Below are positions 43,993 to 52,066 of a stretch of 64,000 bases of DNA, piece by piece (positions within the stretch are counted from its first letter, which is position 1; each line of letters begins with the position of its first letter). A program made the position numbers and the translations under genes. Under the pieces are notes generated by a model. That model saw only the letters and a program-made list of their open reading frames with translations, did not search any database and was not told the DNA's origin. Source of the DNA: Deltaproteobacteria bacterium (GTDB taxonomy: Bacteria; Desulfobacterota; Binatia; UBA1149; SPBQ01); assembly GCA_029262375.1 (NCBI GenBank), contig JAJCZM010000044.1, forward strand, positions 186,001 to 250,000, read 5' to 3'.

Positions 43993-46214
43993 GGGCGTGT
44001 CCCCGAAAACGCGAGCTGCGTAGTCGGCAGCGGCGATCGAGTTTCGTCGACGGACGCCACGTTGCGATCGAGCGGATAACGCAACAACCACCCCGACCCA
44101 ACAGCGACACCGACCGAGGACAGCGCCATCGCAATCGCGGCCAACAGCGGCGGTAGGTATCCCATCGATGCGGCCGCAATACAGGCGACATTGTATGCGA
44201 TGGCCCATGCCAAGTTGCGACGTACCGTACGCATAGCAGCACGTGCGAGATCGATGGCCCACGGCAGCGCCGCGAGATCCTCGGCACTAACGATGATGGG
44301 CGACACGATGCGCGCGAGGTCGGTACCAGTGGCAATCCCGACACCAAGGCCGGCACCTGCCAACGCCGGTGCGTCGTTCACCCCGTCGCCGACCATCAGC
44401 GTGGTGCCACTGCCCGCGTCCGCCTGCAGCCGGCGTAACGACTCGCGTTTCGTCTCCGGCGTAAGGCCGGCTTCGAACGGCACTGCGAGTGCGTCGGCCA
44501 CACGCCTCACGGCCACCGCGGAGTCACCGGACAACACACGCACCGACAAGCCACGACGAATGAGCCCCTTGATCGCCGCATGCGCGTCCGGTCGCAGGTG
44601 CTCCGCCGTGGCCAGCGATCCGATGATGTGATCGCCTTCGACGACGCATAGCCGGTCGATGTTGGCACTGTCGTCGTTGTCGCCCGAGTGCGCGCACGCG
44701 GCTGCGCTGCCGTCGGCGCCGCTGACATTGCAGTCCGCTTCGAATGCAACGAGCTCGCAATCGCGTACCCCAAGCGCCCGAGCAAGACCGACGTTTCCAA
44801 TTCCGACGGGCTGCCCGTCGAGGGTTCCCACGACTCCGCACCCCGGCTCGAGTCGAATGGCGGATACATCGAGCCGCTCGACATCGATCGCTCGTAATCC
44901 ATCGGCCAAGGGATGTTCGACGCCTCGTTCGAGCGCAGCCGCTATCGCCAACGTGCGCGCGGGCCGGTCGCCGTCGACATCATGCGCAACGATCGTCTTG
45001 CTGGTCAGCGTGCCTGTTTTGTCGAGCGCAACTGCACTCGCGCGGGCAAGGCGCTCGACATCGGCGCTCGAACGAACGCGGACCCCACGCGCGCCCGCCC
45101 GTGCAATCCCGGCGCGTAGTGCGAGCGGCGTCGCGATTCCGAATGCACAGGGGCAGGCACAAAGAAGCACGGCCAGCGACACGTAGATGGCTGCGTCGAT
45201 TCCCGCGTGTGCGTACCAATAGCCGAACGCGAGCACGGCCGTCACAACCGCCGATGGAATGAGAACCGCCGCCAACCGCTCCGAGATGCGTTCGAAATGT
45301 CCGCGCTCCGCCAGAGCCGTGCGCGTAGCGTTCTCGAGTCGAGCCATACGCGAGGCATCCGCCGGCCGCGTCGCACGCACGACGAGTGCTCCCGCCAATG
45401 CGATATCACCCGCATTCACCGGATCTCCATCTGCAAGAGATATCGCTCGTGCTTCACCGGTCGTACCCGAACGGTCTACCAACTGCGATCCCTCCGCGCG
45501 CCCATCGATCGGTACGGCCGATCCCGCAGGCACGCGCACGACGTCCATCGGTTCGATTTGATGGCGCGCGATGTCGTGCCAGCTTCCATCGGCGTCACGT
45601 CGCTGGAAACGCACCGAGACCGGCGAGATCGACTCCGCAATGCGAGCGGCCGTCTTCGCCTTCGTCACCGCTTCGATCGAACGGCCGACGTAGATGAGCA
45701 ACAGCGTCATCGCCGCCACTTCGAAATAGATGGGACCGTCACCGCGCAGAAGCGAGATCAGCGATGCGGAGTACGCCGCACCGGTCGATAACAGTACGAG
45801 CGCATCGACGAAGCGCGTTGCGCTCGCACCGCGCAGCGCCGAACGAGCCATCGGGACGGCAAGAATCGCCATCACCGGAGTCGCGAACACCGCGGCAGCC
45901 CAACGAAAGATCAGACGCAAGGGTTCCATGTCGCGCGAGATCGCGCCCGGGTACACGTCGTCCACGTAGAGAACCATCGTCACCGCCATGAGGTTCATGA
46001 CGAAGAACGCGCAGAGCACAGCGCGAGCCCGCATCGTCGCATCGTGCTCACCGGCACGCGACACGAGGCCCGCGACCAATTCGCAGCCGAAACAGCAAAA
46101 CTTCGCGCTTGGCGCGCACGGCAGATCGCAGTGCTCGCAGCGCGCGGCGGCCGACTCCGACGACCCGTGGTTTTCGTCCGACGCAGTCGAGCCGAGTGTT
46201 ACCAAGCTCGCCAT
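43989..46214 (-). CDS. ccoI: CcoI/FixI-like copper-transporting P1B-type ATPase
   Basis: A 741-residue heavy-metal P-type ATPase. The N-terminus has a CxxC-type metal site with a second cluster (CEHCDLPC and FCCFGCELV), as in CcoI/FixI. Eight membrane spans carry the transport motif CPC at 354-356 (LLCACPCAFGIATPLAL). The phosphorylation motif is DKTGTLT at Asp398 and the hinge is GDGVNDAPALAGAGL. It delivers Cu+ for CuB of the oxidase encoded upstream in the same operon. The start at 46214 gives a 16-base overlap with the 68-residue gene. Confidence 0.88.
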   Translation of the reverse strand: MASLVTLGSTASDENHGSSESAAARCEHCDLPCAPSAKFCCFGCELVAGLVSRAGEHDATMRARAVLCAFFVMNLMAVTMVLYVDDVYPGAISRDMEPLRLIFRWAAAVFATPVMAILAVPMARSALRGASATRFVDALVLLSTGAAYSASLISLLRGDGPIYFEVAAMTLLLIYVGRSIEAVTKAKTAARIAESISPVSVRFQRRDADGSWHDIARHQIEPMDVVRVPAGSAVPIDGRAEGSQLVDRSGTTGEARAISLADGDPVNAGDIALAGALVVRATRPADASRMARLENATRTALAERGHFERISERLAAVLIPSAVVTAVLAFGYWYAHAGIDAAIYVSLAVLLCACPCAFGIATPLALRAGIARAGARGVRVRSSADVERLARASAVALDKTGTLTSKTIVAHDVDGDRPARTLAIAAALERGVEHPLADGLRAIDVERLDVSAIRLEPGCGVVGTLDGQPVGIGNVGLARALGVRDCELVAFEADCNVSGADGSAAACAHSGDNDDSANIDRLCVVEGDHIIGSLATAEHLRPDAHAAIKGLIRRGLSVRVLSGDSAVAVRRVADALAVPFEAGLTPETKRESLRRLQADAGSGTTLMVGDGVNDAPALAGAGLGVGIATGTDLARIVSPIIVSAEDLAALPWAIDLARAAMRTVRRNLAWAIAYNVACIAAASMGYLPPLLAAIAMALSSVGVAVGSGWLLRYPLDRNVASVDETRSPLPTTQLAFSGTRP

Positions 46215-46405
46215 TCGGCCAGGTCCGGGAAGTAGTAGAGATAGAGATAGGTCGCCGCGCCTATCGCGAATCCGATCCAAGCCAGGCGCACGAACAGCAA
46301 GGCAACCGGCCCCTTACCGTCGCCGTAGGTGAATTGCGTCTCGCGCGAATCGTCCTCGACGAATGCGTCGTCAGGCGCCGGGTGGGGGGGGGTCGTCTCG
46401 GTCAT
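46199..46405 (-). CDS. 68-residue single-span membrane protein of the oxidase operon
   Basis: Starts at ATG 46405 with AGGAG seven bases before it. An acidic, Pro-rich N-terminus (MTETTPPHPAPDDAFVEDD) is followed by one membrane segment (VALLFVRLAWIGFAIGAATYLYLYYF) near the C-terminus. It occupies the place of small subunits such as CcoQ or CcoH but shows no sequence match that I recognise. Overlaps with both neighbours argue that it is co-translated with the oxidase genes. Confidence 0.6.
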   Translation of the reverse strand: MTETTPPHPAPDDAFVEDDSRETQFTYGDGKGPVALLFVRLAWIGFAIGAATYLYLYYFPDLAEWRAW

Positions 46406-46700
46406 ACTCGAACTCCTGTTCCAACATTCGATACTTCGGTTCTTCGATGTGTATGAAGTGGCCCTGCAACCAGGCCCACAAGAACAAAAACGCAAAGCCC
46501 GCCGCAACGGCGAAATACACCGTGACGGGAACGATCACGAAGCCGGCGATCTCAGGATCATCGAGCGTACGGACGAACTCCACGATCTTGTAGACGAAGG
46601 CCGCGCCGCCGAACGCGATCCCCGCGAGCATGACACGCACGTAGGCGGTTCGGGCTGTCATTGAAGAATTGGTCGAACTGGTCGAATTGGCCGGGTTCAC
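46371..46700 (-). CDS. 109-residue two-span membrane protein of the oxidase operon
   Basis: The GTG at 46700 overlaps the ccoO stop as GTGA. Two membrane segments (RVMLAGIAFGGAAFVYKIVEF, IVPVTVYFAVAAGFAFLFLW) are followed by a cytoplasmic acidic and Pro-rich tail (HIEEPKYRMLEQEFEYDRDD). The tail overlaps the next gene in another frame. It lies where ccoQ or ccoP would be expected; it carries no CxxCH heme site, so it is not CcoP. A structural subunit or assembly factor is the best guess. Confidence 0.62.
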   Translation of the reverse strand: MNPANSTSSTNSSMTARTAYVRVMLAGIAFGGAAFVYKIVEFVRTLDDPEIAGFVIVPVTVYFAVAAGFAFLFLWAWLQGHFIHIEEPKYRMLEQEFEYDRDDPPPPGA

Positions 46701-47329
46701 GAGTCGTTCTCTCCGGCTTCGTCTATTTCGTCGCCCCAGTCTTCAGTCCAACTCCCGAGCCACATCACGTACGTGACCATGGCAATGCCGGTGCGATTCG
46801 GTTCGTCATTCTCGTCGAAGAACCAGCGGTAGTTCGGCATCACTGTCGTGGGCACAACCCAGCTCGGTTCGAAGAAATGGGCCACATGCCAGTCCGTCGA
46901 GTGTTTGTTCCAAGAACGTGAGAGGTCAGGGCCGACTCGGCGAGTACCGAGTAGCTGCGGCAACTGCATTTCGTTTTGGTACTCAGCGGCAGTAGAGACC
47001 GCGCCGAAGCGAATGTCTTCGTTGGAAACCGGCCGCACGAACTGTGAATGACAATGCCAGCAACCTTCGGCGATGTAGGTGTCGCGCGCATGGCGCAGGC
47101 TGTCGTGAAACGCGTCGGCCGTCGGTTCGCCGTACGCCCGCTTGAAGCTCTTTGGGTAGAGCTCGGCGAGTTCGAGAAACGTTTCGGTCGGCTCCGGTGC
47201 GAGCTCCTCGAGCGTTTTCACCGGTATCCTCCCGATGTGCGTGAGCGGCAGCCATGCTTCCAAGCACCAAGCCAGGGCAAAGCAGCCGACACCTGCAACG
47301 AGCGCAACAGTAGTAAATCTTTCGTGCAT
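46697..47329 (-). CDS. ccoO: CcoO-like monoheme cytochrome c subunit of C-family oxidase
   Basis: A 210-residue protein. A signal-anchor spans residues 8-26. One c-type heme site is CWHCH at 90-94 in the context YIAEGCWHCHSQFVRP, and the distal Met is in TVMPNYRWFF. This matches CcoO/FixO, which passes electrons to the catalytic subunit. It starts nine bases after the ccoN stop. Confidence 0.9.
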   Translation of the reverse strand: MHERFTTVALVAGVGCFALAWCLEAWLPLTHIGRIPVKTLEELAPEPTETFLELAELYPKSFKRAYGEPTADAFHDSLRHARDTYIAEGCWHCHSQFVRPVSNEDIRFGAVSTAAEYQNEMQLPQLLGTRRVGPDLSRSWNKHSTDWHVAHFFEPSWVVPTTVMPNYRWFFDENDEPNRTGIAMVTYVMWLGSWTEDWGDEIDEAGENDS

Positions 47330-47338
47330 TCTCGTCTC

Positions 47339-48745
47339 CTACACCGGCGCCGGTGCCGCATCGTCAACCAGCACCGCGTGCGGCTCCTCAACCAATGTCG
47401 GACGACGGGTGGTCATCCACATGTTGTAGAAGAGCAAGAACTGCGAGCCGATGATCATCACTCCCGAGACGGTCCGCGCCGTCCAAAACGGTGTCGACCC
47501 GATGAGGGATTGTTCCCAAGGCGCGAGCGCCGCCCAAAGATTGCCCTGCACGAGGCCCGCAATGGTCAGGCTGCCGAACATCAGCACGAGGCCGAGGACG
47601 GTCCCCCAGAAGTGCCATGCGCGCAGCCGCCAGCTGTACCAGGCATTGCCGGCAAGTCGCGGCCACAAATAGTCCACCGCGCCCAGCAGCCAGAATCCGA
47701 ACACACCGAACATGACCAGATGCGCATGTGCGACGACCCAGTCGGTGAAATGGATGACCTTCTGGAACGTAAGCGTCGTGTGGAACGCACACTGAAAGCA
47801 GGTCGTGAAGTACATGACCATTCCCGCGTAGAACCAACGCAGAGACATGTTGGTGCGAAGCATGTCGGCACTACCACGTAACGTCATGAAGAAATTGACG
47901 ATCACGGTGAACACCACGATCTCGATCGCTATCGTCGAGATGATCGCACCGTACTGCGCGTACATCGGAATGGGGCTGAACAAGAAGTGATGAATTCCCT
48001 GCAACGGGTAGAAGAAGGCCAAGCCCCAGAAACCCACCAGTGAAAGCGTGTGGCTCCAGATCGGCTTCTTCAAGATGACCGGCACCATATAGTACATGAG
48101 GCCCCAACCCATCGGCGTGACGAACAAACCGACCAGGTCGTGAATGTACAAGCCGACGACGGCAGCTCCCCCGACACCGGGCAGAACATACTGCGGCAGG
48201 AAGTTGCCCATGGCGTAGACTAGGGCGAGCCATACGAAACCGGCCGAGTAGTACCAAAGCGTGACGTACATGTTGCGGTCACGCCTTCGTGCGATCGGCA
48301 CCGTGAGATTAATGATCAGGAGCGCGGCGCCGAACAACGCTACCGGATCGATCCAAGTCGGGGTCTCGCCCCACTCCACCGCTTGCGCCTCGCCGAGGAG
48401 AATCCCCACCGCTGCCGACAGCACGATCAGCTGCCATGCCCAGAAGATCACGCGCCCGAACGTAACGCTCAGCGTGGGCGATCCGGTCAGGCGAGGAATG
48501 ATCCAATACAGACAAGCAGCGAACAGGTTCACGAGGAACCCGTAGGCGGCAGCGTTCGTGTGCACCATACGCAACCGCCCCGGACTCAGTATTTCGATAC
48601 CCGGAAACGGGTATAGCTGCTGTAGCTGTAGTCCGTAGAGCAACCCGGTGAACAACACGACGACAAAGAAAAACAGCCCCGCCGTCAGATGGGCACGAAC
48701 GACGGTGTAGTCGACAATCTTTTGACTGGCTCCGACAGTGGACAC
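47339..48745 (-). CDS. ccoN: CcoN-like catalytic subunit of C-family (cbb3-type) oxidase
   Basis: A 468-residue membrane protein with about 12 spans. Heme-copper ligands are visible: His in RMVHTNAAAYGF (low-spin heme), His in GLYIHDLVGLFVT (CuB), FFYPLQGIHH (the adjacent CuB histidines with the cross-linking Tyr in the C-family place) and VAHAH (heme ligands). It reduces O2 to water and contributes to proton motive force, with high oxygen affinity in known members. The loop after CuB has IHD rather than the usual GHN, so it is a somewhat divergent member. Starts with GTG one base after the cytochrome gene stop. Confidence 0.9.
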   Translation of the reverse strand: MSTVGASQKIVDYTVVRAHLTAGLFFFVVVLFTGLLYGLQLQQLYPFPGIEILSPGRLRMVHTNAAAYGFLVNLFAACLYWIIPRLTGSPTLSVTFGRVIFWAWQLIVLSAAVGILLGEAQAVEWGETPTWIDPVALFGAALLIINLTVPIARRRDRNMYVTLWYYSAGFVWLALVYAMGNFLPQYVLPGVGGAAVVGLYIHDLVGLFVTPMGWGLMYYMVPVILKKPIWSHTLSLVGFWGLAFFYPLQGIHHFLFSPIPMYAQYGAIISTIAIEIVVFTVIVNFFMTLRGSADMLRTNMSLRWFYAGMVMYFTTCFQCAFHTTLTFQKVIHFTDWVVAHAHLVMFGVFGFWLLGAVDYLWPRLAGNAWYSWRLRAWHFWGTVLGLVLMFGSLTIAGLVQGNLWAALAPWEQSLIGSTPFWTARTVSGVMIIGSQFLLFYNMWMTTRRPTLVEEPHAVLVDDAAPAPV

Positions 48746-48746
48746 T

Positions 48747-49691
48747 TCAGCTCTCCCCTTCCAGTGCGGCCTTGGCTTTCACAGGATCGAACGGCGCTTG
48801 GCTCGCAAGCTTCGCCGCCAGCTCTTTCGCTTCGGTGGTACCCCGTAGGAGTGCGATCGACTGTACGTAGTACGCCAGCGCCCACAGTTGCTCTTCGGGA
48901 AGCGCACCGCGCCATGTCGGCATGGCTGTGCCGCCGATCCCACTGACGATCACACGGTAGACGTCCTCGATACCCGTTCCGTTCTTGAGAACTGCGGTAA
49001 GGAAATCAGGCGCGGCGAGTTCGTCGCCCCAGTCCGTACTCGTCACGACACCAGCGTACGGATCCTCGCGAAACGACGTCGTTCCGCTTCCGTACTCAGC
49101 CTTCGAGAGATCGAAGACTTCCTGTTTGGTGAGATAGGAAGGGTGACAATTGCTACACAGCGCCAAGGCGTGGTAGATCGCGGCCCCCTTGCGCACGGCC
49201 TTCTTCTCTCCCCAGCCGGCCCACGGATCTTCCGCAGCTACTATCCGTGCGTGCGGTTCGTCATTGGCGAACTCGTCGGCGGCAAAACTCTTGACGTACG
49301 CCACGAGCCCGCCGAGCGTTTCCTCTGGGAGAAACCTCCAGGCCGGCATCGAGGTCCCGTGAAGACCGCGGCGAATGACGCGTTCGAGATCTTCATTGTG
49401 AGGAAGCTGCCCCGCTTCGACCGCCGCAAACTTGATCACCCCCGAGGTGAAATCGCGCGGTTTCGGCTCGAGAAATCGTGCCGCGGGCCCCGTGCCATCG
49501 CCCGCCTCGCCGTGACACCCAACGCAGTAGGTCTTGTAGGCTTGGCGACCATGCTTGATCGTCGCGTCCTCGGTCGAATAGGAACGATACGCCAGGCGAT
49601 CGGGCTTCCAGTCTTCTCGCTCACATCCGGTAGCGACCCACATCAACAACGACACGGCGACAAGCCAGGACATCCATTGCATCCGGTGCAT
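48747..49691 (-). CDS. diheme cytochrome c lipoprotein, first gene of the oxidase operon
   Basis: A 314-residue lipoprotein from the ATG at 49691 (MHRMQWMSWLVAVS) with lipobox VATGC; the longer frame has no support. Two c-type heme sites, CVGCH at 56-60 and CSNCH at 179-183, sit in two cytochrome-c-like domains with distal Met in SMPAWRF and AMPTWRG. It is encoded directly before ccoN with one base between, so it is the likely electron donor and takes the role of CcoP, which is absent. It is tethered to a membrane by its lipid. Start codon uncertain: two ATGs lie within four codons. Confidence 0.85.
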   Translation of the reverse strand: MHRMQWMSWLVAVSLLMWVATGCEREDWKPDRLAYRSYSTEDATIKHGRQAYKTYCVGCHGEAGDGTGPAARFLEPKPRDFTSGVIKFAAVEAGQLPHNEDLERVIRRGLHGTSMPAWRFLPEETLGGLVAYVKSFAADEFANDEPHARIVAAEDPWAGWGEKKAVRKGAAIYHALALCSNCHPSYLTKQEVFDLSKAEYGSGTTSFREDPYAGVVTSTDWGDELAAPDFLTAVLKNGTGIEDVYRVIVSGIGGTAMPTWRGALPEEQLWALAYYVQSIALLRGTTEAKELAAKLASQAPFDPVKAKAALEGES

Positions 49692-50092
49692 TGGATGCAC
49701 CAGGCGCCCATACGATCGCTGCCGTACGTCTCGCCGGCGCTCAGATCCGATGGCTTCTACCTCGCGGCTGCTCGTGCTCCTCACGTCTTCTCCTCACTTC
49801 GGCGTTGCGCGCATTGCCGCCGGCACCGGGATTGCGCGCGTTGAGTACGAGTAGCCCTCACAGACCACGACCCCGCCCGCACCTGTAGGACGCCATGCTT
49901 TCTGCAGAAGACATGCCAGCCGCTAGGCCGCGATATTCCGAAGAATATGAATTCCTCTTTCGCAGACCTGCGAACCCAAAGATCGGTCATTCCGAATATC
50001 GGGAATGCCTACGTGTAAGATGATGCAATTGCCCAACAATGCGCCGCCGTGGTGTGGCATGCGCGTTGCTGAACTCTGCGCAGGAGTACGCG
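49692..50092. promoter_or_regulatory. divergent promoter region of oxidase operon and DHOD-like gene
   Basis: About 400 bases without a convincing gene. Two palindromic sites share ATTCCGAA: ATATTCCGAAGAATAT at 49933-49948, a perfect six-base stem with a CGAA loop, and CATTCCGAATATCGGGAATG at 49988-50007, palindromic at 16 of 20 positions. The shared ATTCCGAA cores are 54 bases apart, close to five helical turns. They may be operators controlling the oxidase operon, the DHOD-like gene or both. No FNR-type box was seen. Confidence 0.5.
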
Positions 50093-51073
50093 ATGGCAGA
50101 TCTGACTAGTGAATACTTGGGCCTGAGTCTGAACAGCCCTCTCGTTGCTTCAGCGTCGCCGCTATCGCGCGATCTCGACAACATCAAGCAGCTCGAGCAA
50201 TGCGGTGCGGGCGCGGTGGTGATGTTCTCGCTGTTCGAAGAGCAGTGCGTGCCGTCGCGCCCCAATAACGGTCGCGGCCCTTGGTCGGCGCTGGACGATC
50301 ACAGCTACACTTTGTCGCCGAGTGAGTTCTACATGACGCCCGACCGCTACGTGGACCACGTACACGCCGCGTCGCACGTGGTCAGCATCCCCATCATCGC
50401 CAGTCTGAACGGCGCCCGTACCGATCGCTGGATTCAGCGTGCCGGGCTCCTTGAACGCGCCGGCGCAGCGGCCATTGAGTTGGATTTGTACTCGATCGTC
50501 ATCGATCCGAACGTCAGCGCGGCCGAAGTCGAAGACCGATACATTGAACTCGTCGAAGCCGTCCGCGAGGTCACGACACTGCCGCTGACCATCAAGCTCT
50601 GCCCCTACTTCACCGCGCTACCGGCGTTCGTGCGCCGCCTGGAGGCCGCAGGCGCCGAAGGATTGGTGCTGTTCAACCGGCTCCATCAGCCGCAACTCGA
50701 CGCGGTCGCTCAGAAGATGGTCATGTTTCCGACCCTGTCGAACTCCAACGATAGCCGCCTCGCGGTGCAATGGATTGGAATTTTGCACGGTACGTCGCAA
50801 AGCTCGCTTGCAGCCAACGGCGGCTTTCACACTCTCGAGGACGTGCTGGCCGGCCTGATGGCCGGCGCCAGCGTGATCGAACTTTGCTCAGCACTCATCG
50901 CCCACGGCGTTGAGTACACCTCCACCCTTCACTCACAACTGGACGCGTGGCTCGACGCCAATTCGTACGCCGGCGTATCCGACATCGTAGGTCTCATGAG
51001 CTTGGAACGTCGCGGAGACGAAGACGAGTTCCTGCGAAGCGGCTACGCACGCGTGCTGACGCGCCACTGGTAA
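50093..51073 (+). CDS. dihydroorotate dehydrogenase-like flavoprotein
   Basis: A 326-residue TIM-barrel FMN protein from ATG 50093 (CAGGAG ribosome site). The opening MADLTSEYLGLSLNSPLVASASPLS and the barrel core LPLTIKLCPYFTALPAF match class 1-like DHOD homologues often found near respiratory or pyruvate-oxidoreductase genes. The catalytic Cys/Ser loop of true PyrD is not obvious, so it may not make orotate. It is divergent from the oxidase operon. Confidence 0.85.
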   Translation: MADLTSEYLGLSLNSPLVASASPLSRDLDNIKQLEQCGAGAVVMFSLFEEQCVPSRPNNGRGPWSALDDHSYTLSPSEFYMTPDRYVDHVHAASHVVSIPIIASLNGARTDRWIQRAGLLERAGAAAIELDLYSIVIDPNVSAAEVEDRYIELVEAVREVTTLPLTIKLCPYFTALPAFVRRLEAAGAEGLVLFNRLHQPQLDAVAQKMVMFPTLSNSNDSRLAVQWIGILHGTSQSSLAANGGFHTLEDVLAGLMAGASVIELCSALIAHGVEYTSTLHSQLDAWLDANSYAGVSDIVGLMSLERRGDEDEFLRSGYARVLTRHW

Positions 51074-51112
51074 ACGCGGAGCCCACAGCGGTTCCGACGA
51101 AAGGAATACGAA

Positions 51113-52012
51113 ATGAAGCCCGTTTCTCTCGCTACCACCCTCGCCCCCGCTTTGCTCCTACTGTCCGTGTTTCTGCCCTGCATATCGTTCATCGACGATG
51201 CCGCGGCCGGTGAGCGCCGCTACGTAGCACCGATCACCGCGTCGGTCGTCAACGAAACGCCGCAGATCACCACCGAGATTCGTCCTATCTACATGTACAA
51301 CTGGATCCCCGGTGATTTTGTCACCGGGGGCGGCTACATCAGCATGGTTGCGGTGCAGCTACGCGCAGCCGTGACCGAGAGACTCGGCTTCATTGCCACG
51401 AAGGACGGCTACGCCGACATCCACTTCGACGGCGTGCTTCCCGATGAGAGCGGCTGGGCCAACATCGCAGCCGGCTTGAAGTACGCACTCATCAACGACA
51501 CCAACGAACATCGCTATCTCACACTCGGCGGACGCTACGAGGCACCCACAGGCGATCTGGAGACCGCGGGTATCGACCTACAAGGATCGGGCGACGGGCT
51601 CGTCGATCTGTTCGTCAGCGGATCGCGCATGCTTGGCGATCGTACCGGCGTGCAAGGCAGTGCAGGACTGAACCTTGCGCTCGACGCCGACCACGACTCG
51701 TCGTTCTTCCACGGCTCGTTGCATCTCGATCACGAGGTGGTGAAAGGACTGTACGGCGTCATCGAGACCAACGTCATCACCACGGTAGATGAAGGCTCGC
51801 GCACCGACTCCTCCGCAGTGGGAAGCTTCGAAGGCTTCGATTTGGTCAACTTCGGAAGCACACGCTCCAGCACGGTAGCCACGCTCGGCGTCGGCGCGCG
51901 ACTGACGCTTTTCGACCGTTTGCACCTAGGCGCGGCCTACGAGTTTCCCATCACCGCTCGTGACGACATCATCGACCAGCGCGTGACGGTGGATGTCATC
52001 ATCGAACTGTAG
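51113..52012 (+). CDS. putative outer-membrane beta-barrel protein
   Basis: A 299-residue protein with signal peptide at 1-32 (ending AAAGE) and a good ribosome site (GAAAGGAATACG). The mature part alternates hydrophobic and polar residues in amphipathic strands (YISMVAVQLRAAVTERLGF, YLTLGGRYEAPTGDLE, STVATLGVGARLTLFDRLHL) and ends with a strand of DVIIEL type. This is typical of small outer-membrane barrels, although the last residue is Leu rather than Phe. It lies 39 bases after the DHOD-like gene and may share its transcript. Confidence 0.72.
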   Translation: MKPVSLATTLAPALLLLSVFLPCISFIDDAAAGERRYVAPITASVVNETPQITTEIRPIYMYNWIPGDFVTGGGYISMVAVQLRAAVTERLGFIATKDGYADIHFDGVLPDESGWANIAAGLKYALINDTNEHRYLTLGGRYEAPTGDLETAGIDLQGSGDGLVDLFVSGSRMLGDRTGVQGSAGLNLALDADHDSSFFHGSLHLDHEVVKGLYGVIETNVITTVDEGSRTDSSAVGSFEGFDLVNFGSTRSSTVATLGVGARLTLFDRLHLGAAYEFPITARDDIIDQRVTVDVIIEL

Positions 52013-52027
52013 CCCATTCGCACGGGA

Positions 52028-52052
52028 GCCTGGGGCCTGGGGCCTGGGCCCC
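52028..52052. repeat. 7-bp tandem repeat with short hairpin
   Basis: GCCTGGG three times, then CCCC, so GGGGCC can pair with GGCCCC around a two-base turn. It lies between the convergent stops of the barrel gene and the next secreted-protein gene and may act in transcript termination. Confidence 0.6.
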
Positions 52053-52066
52053 GCGCTCTCGTCGAA

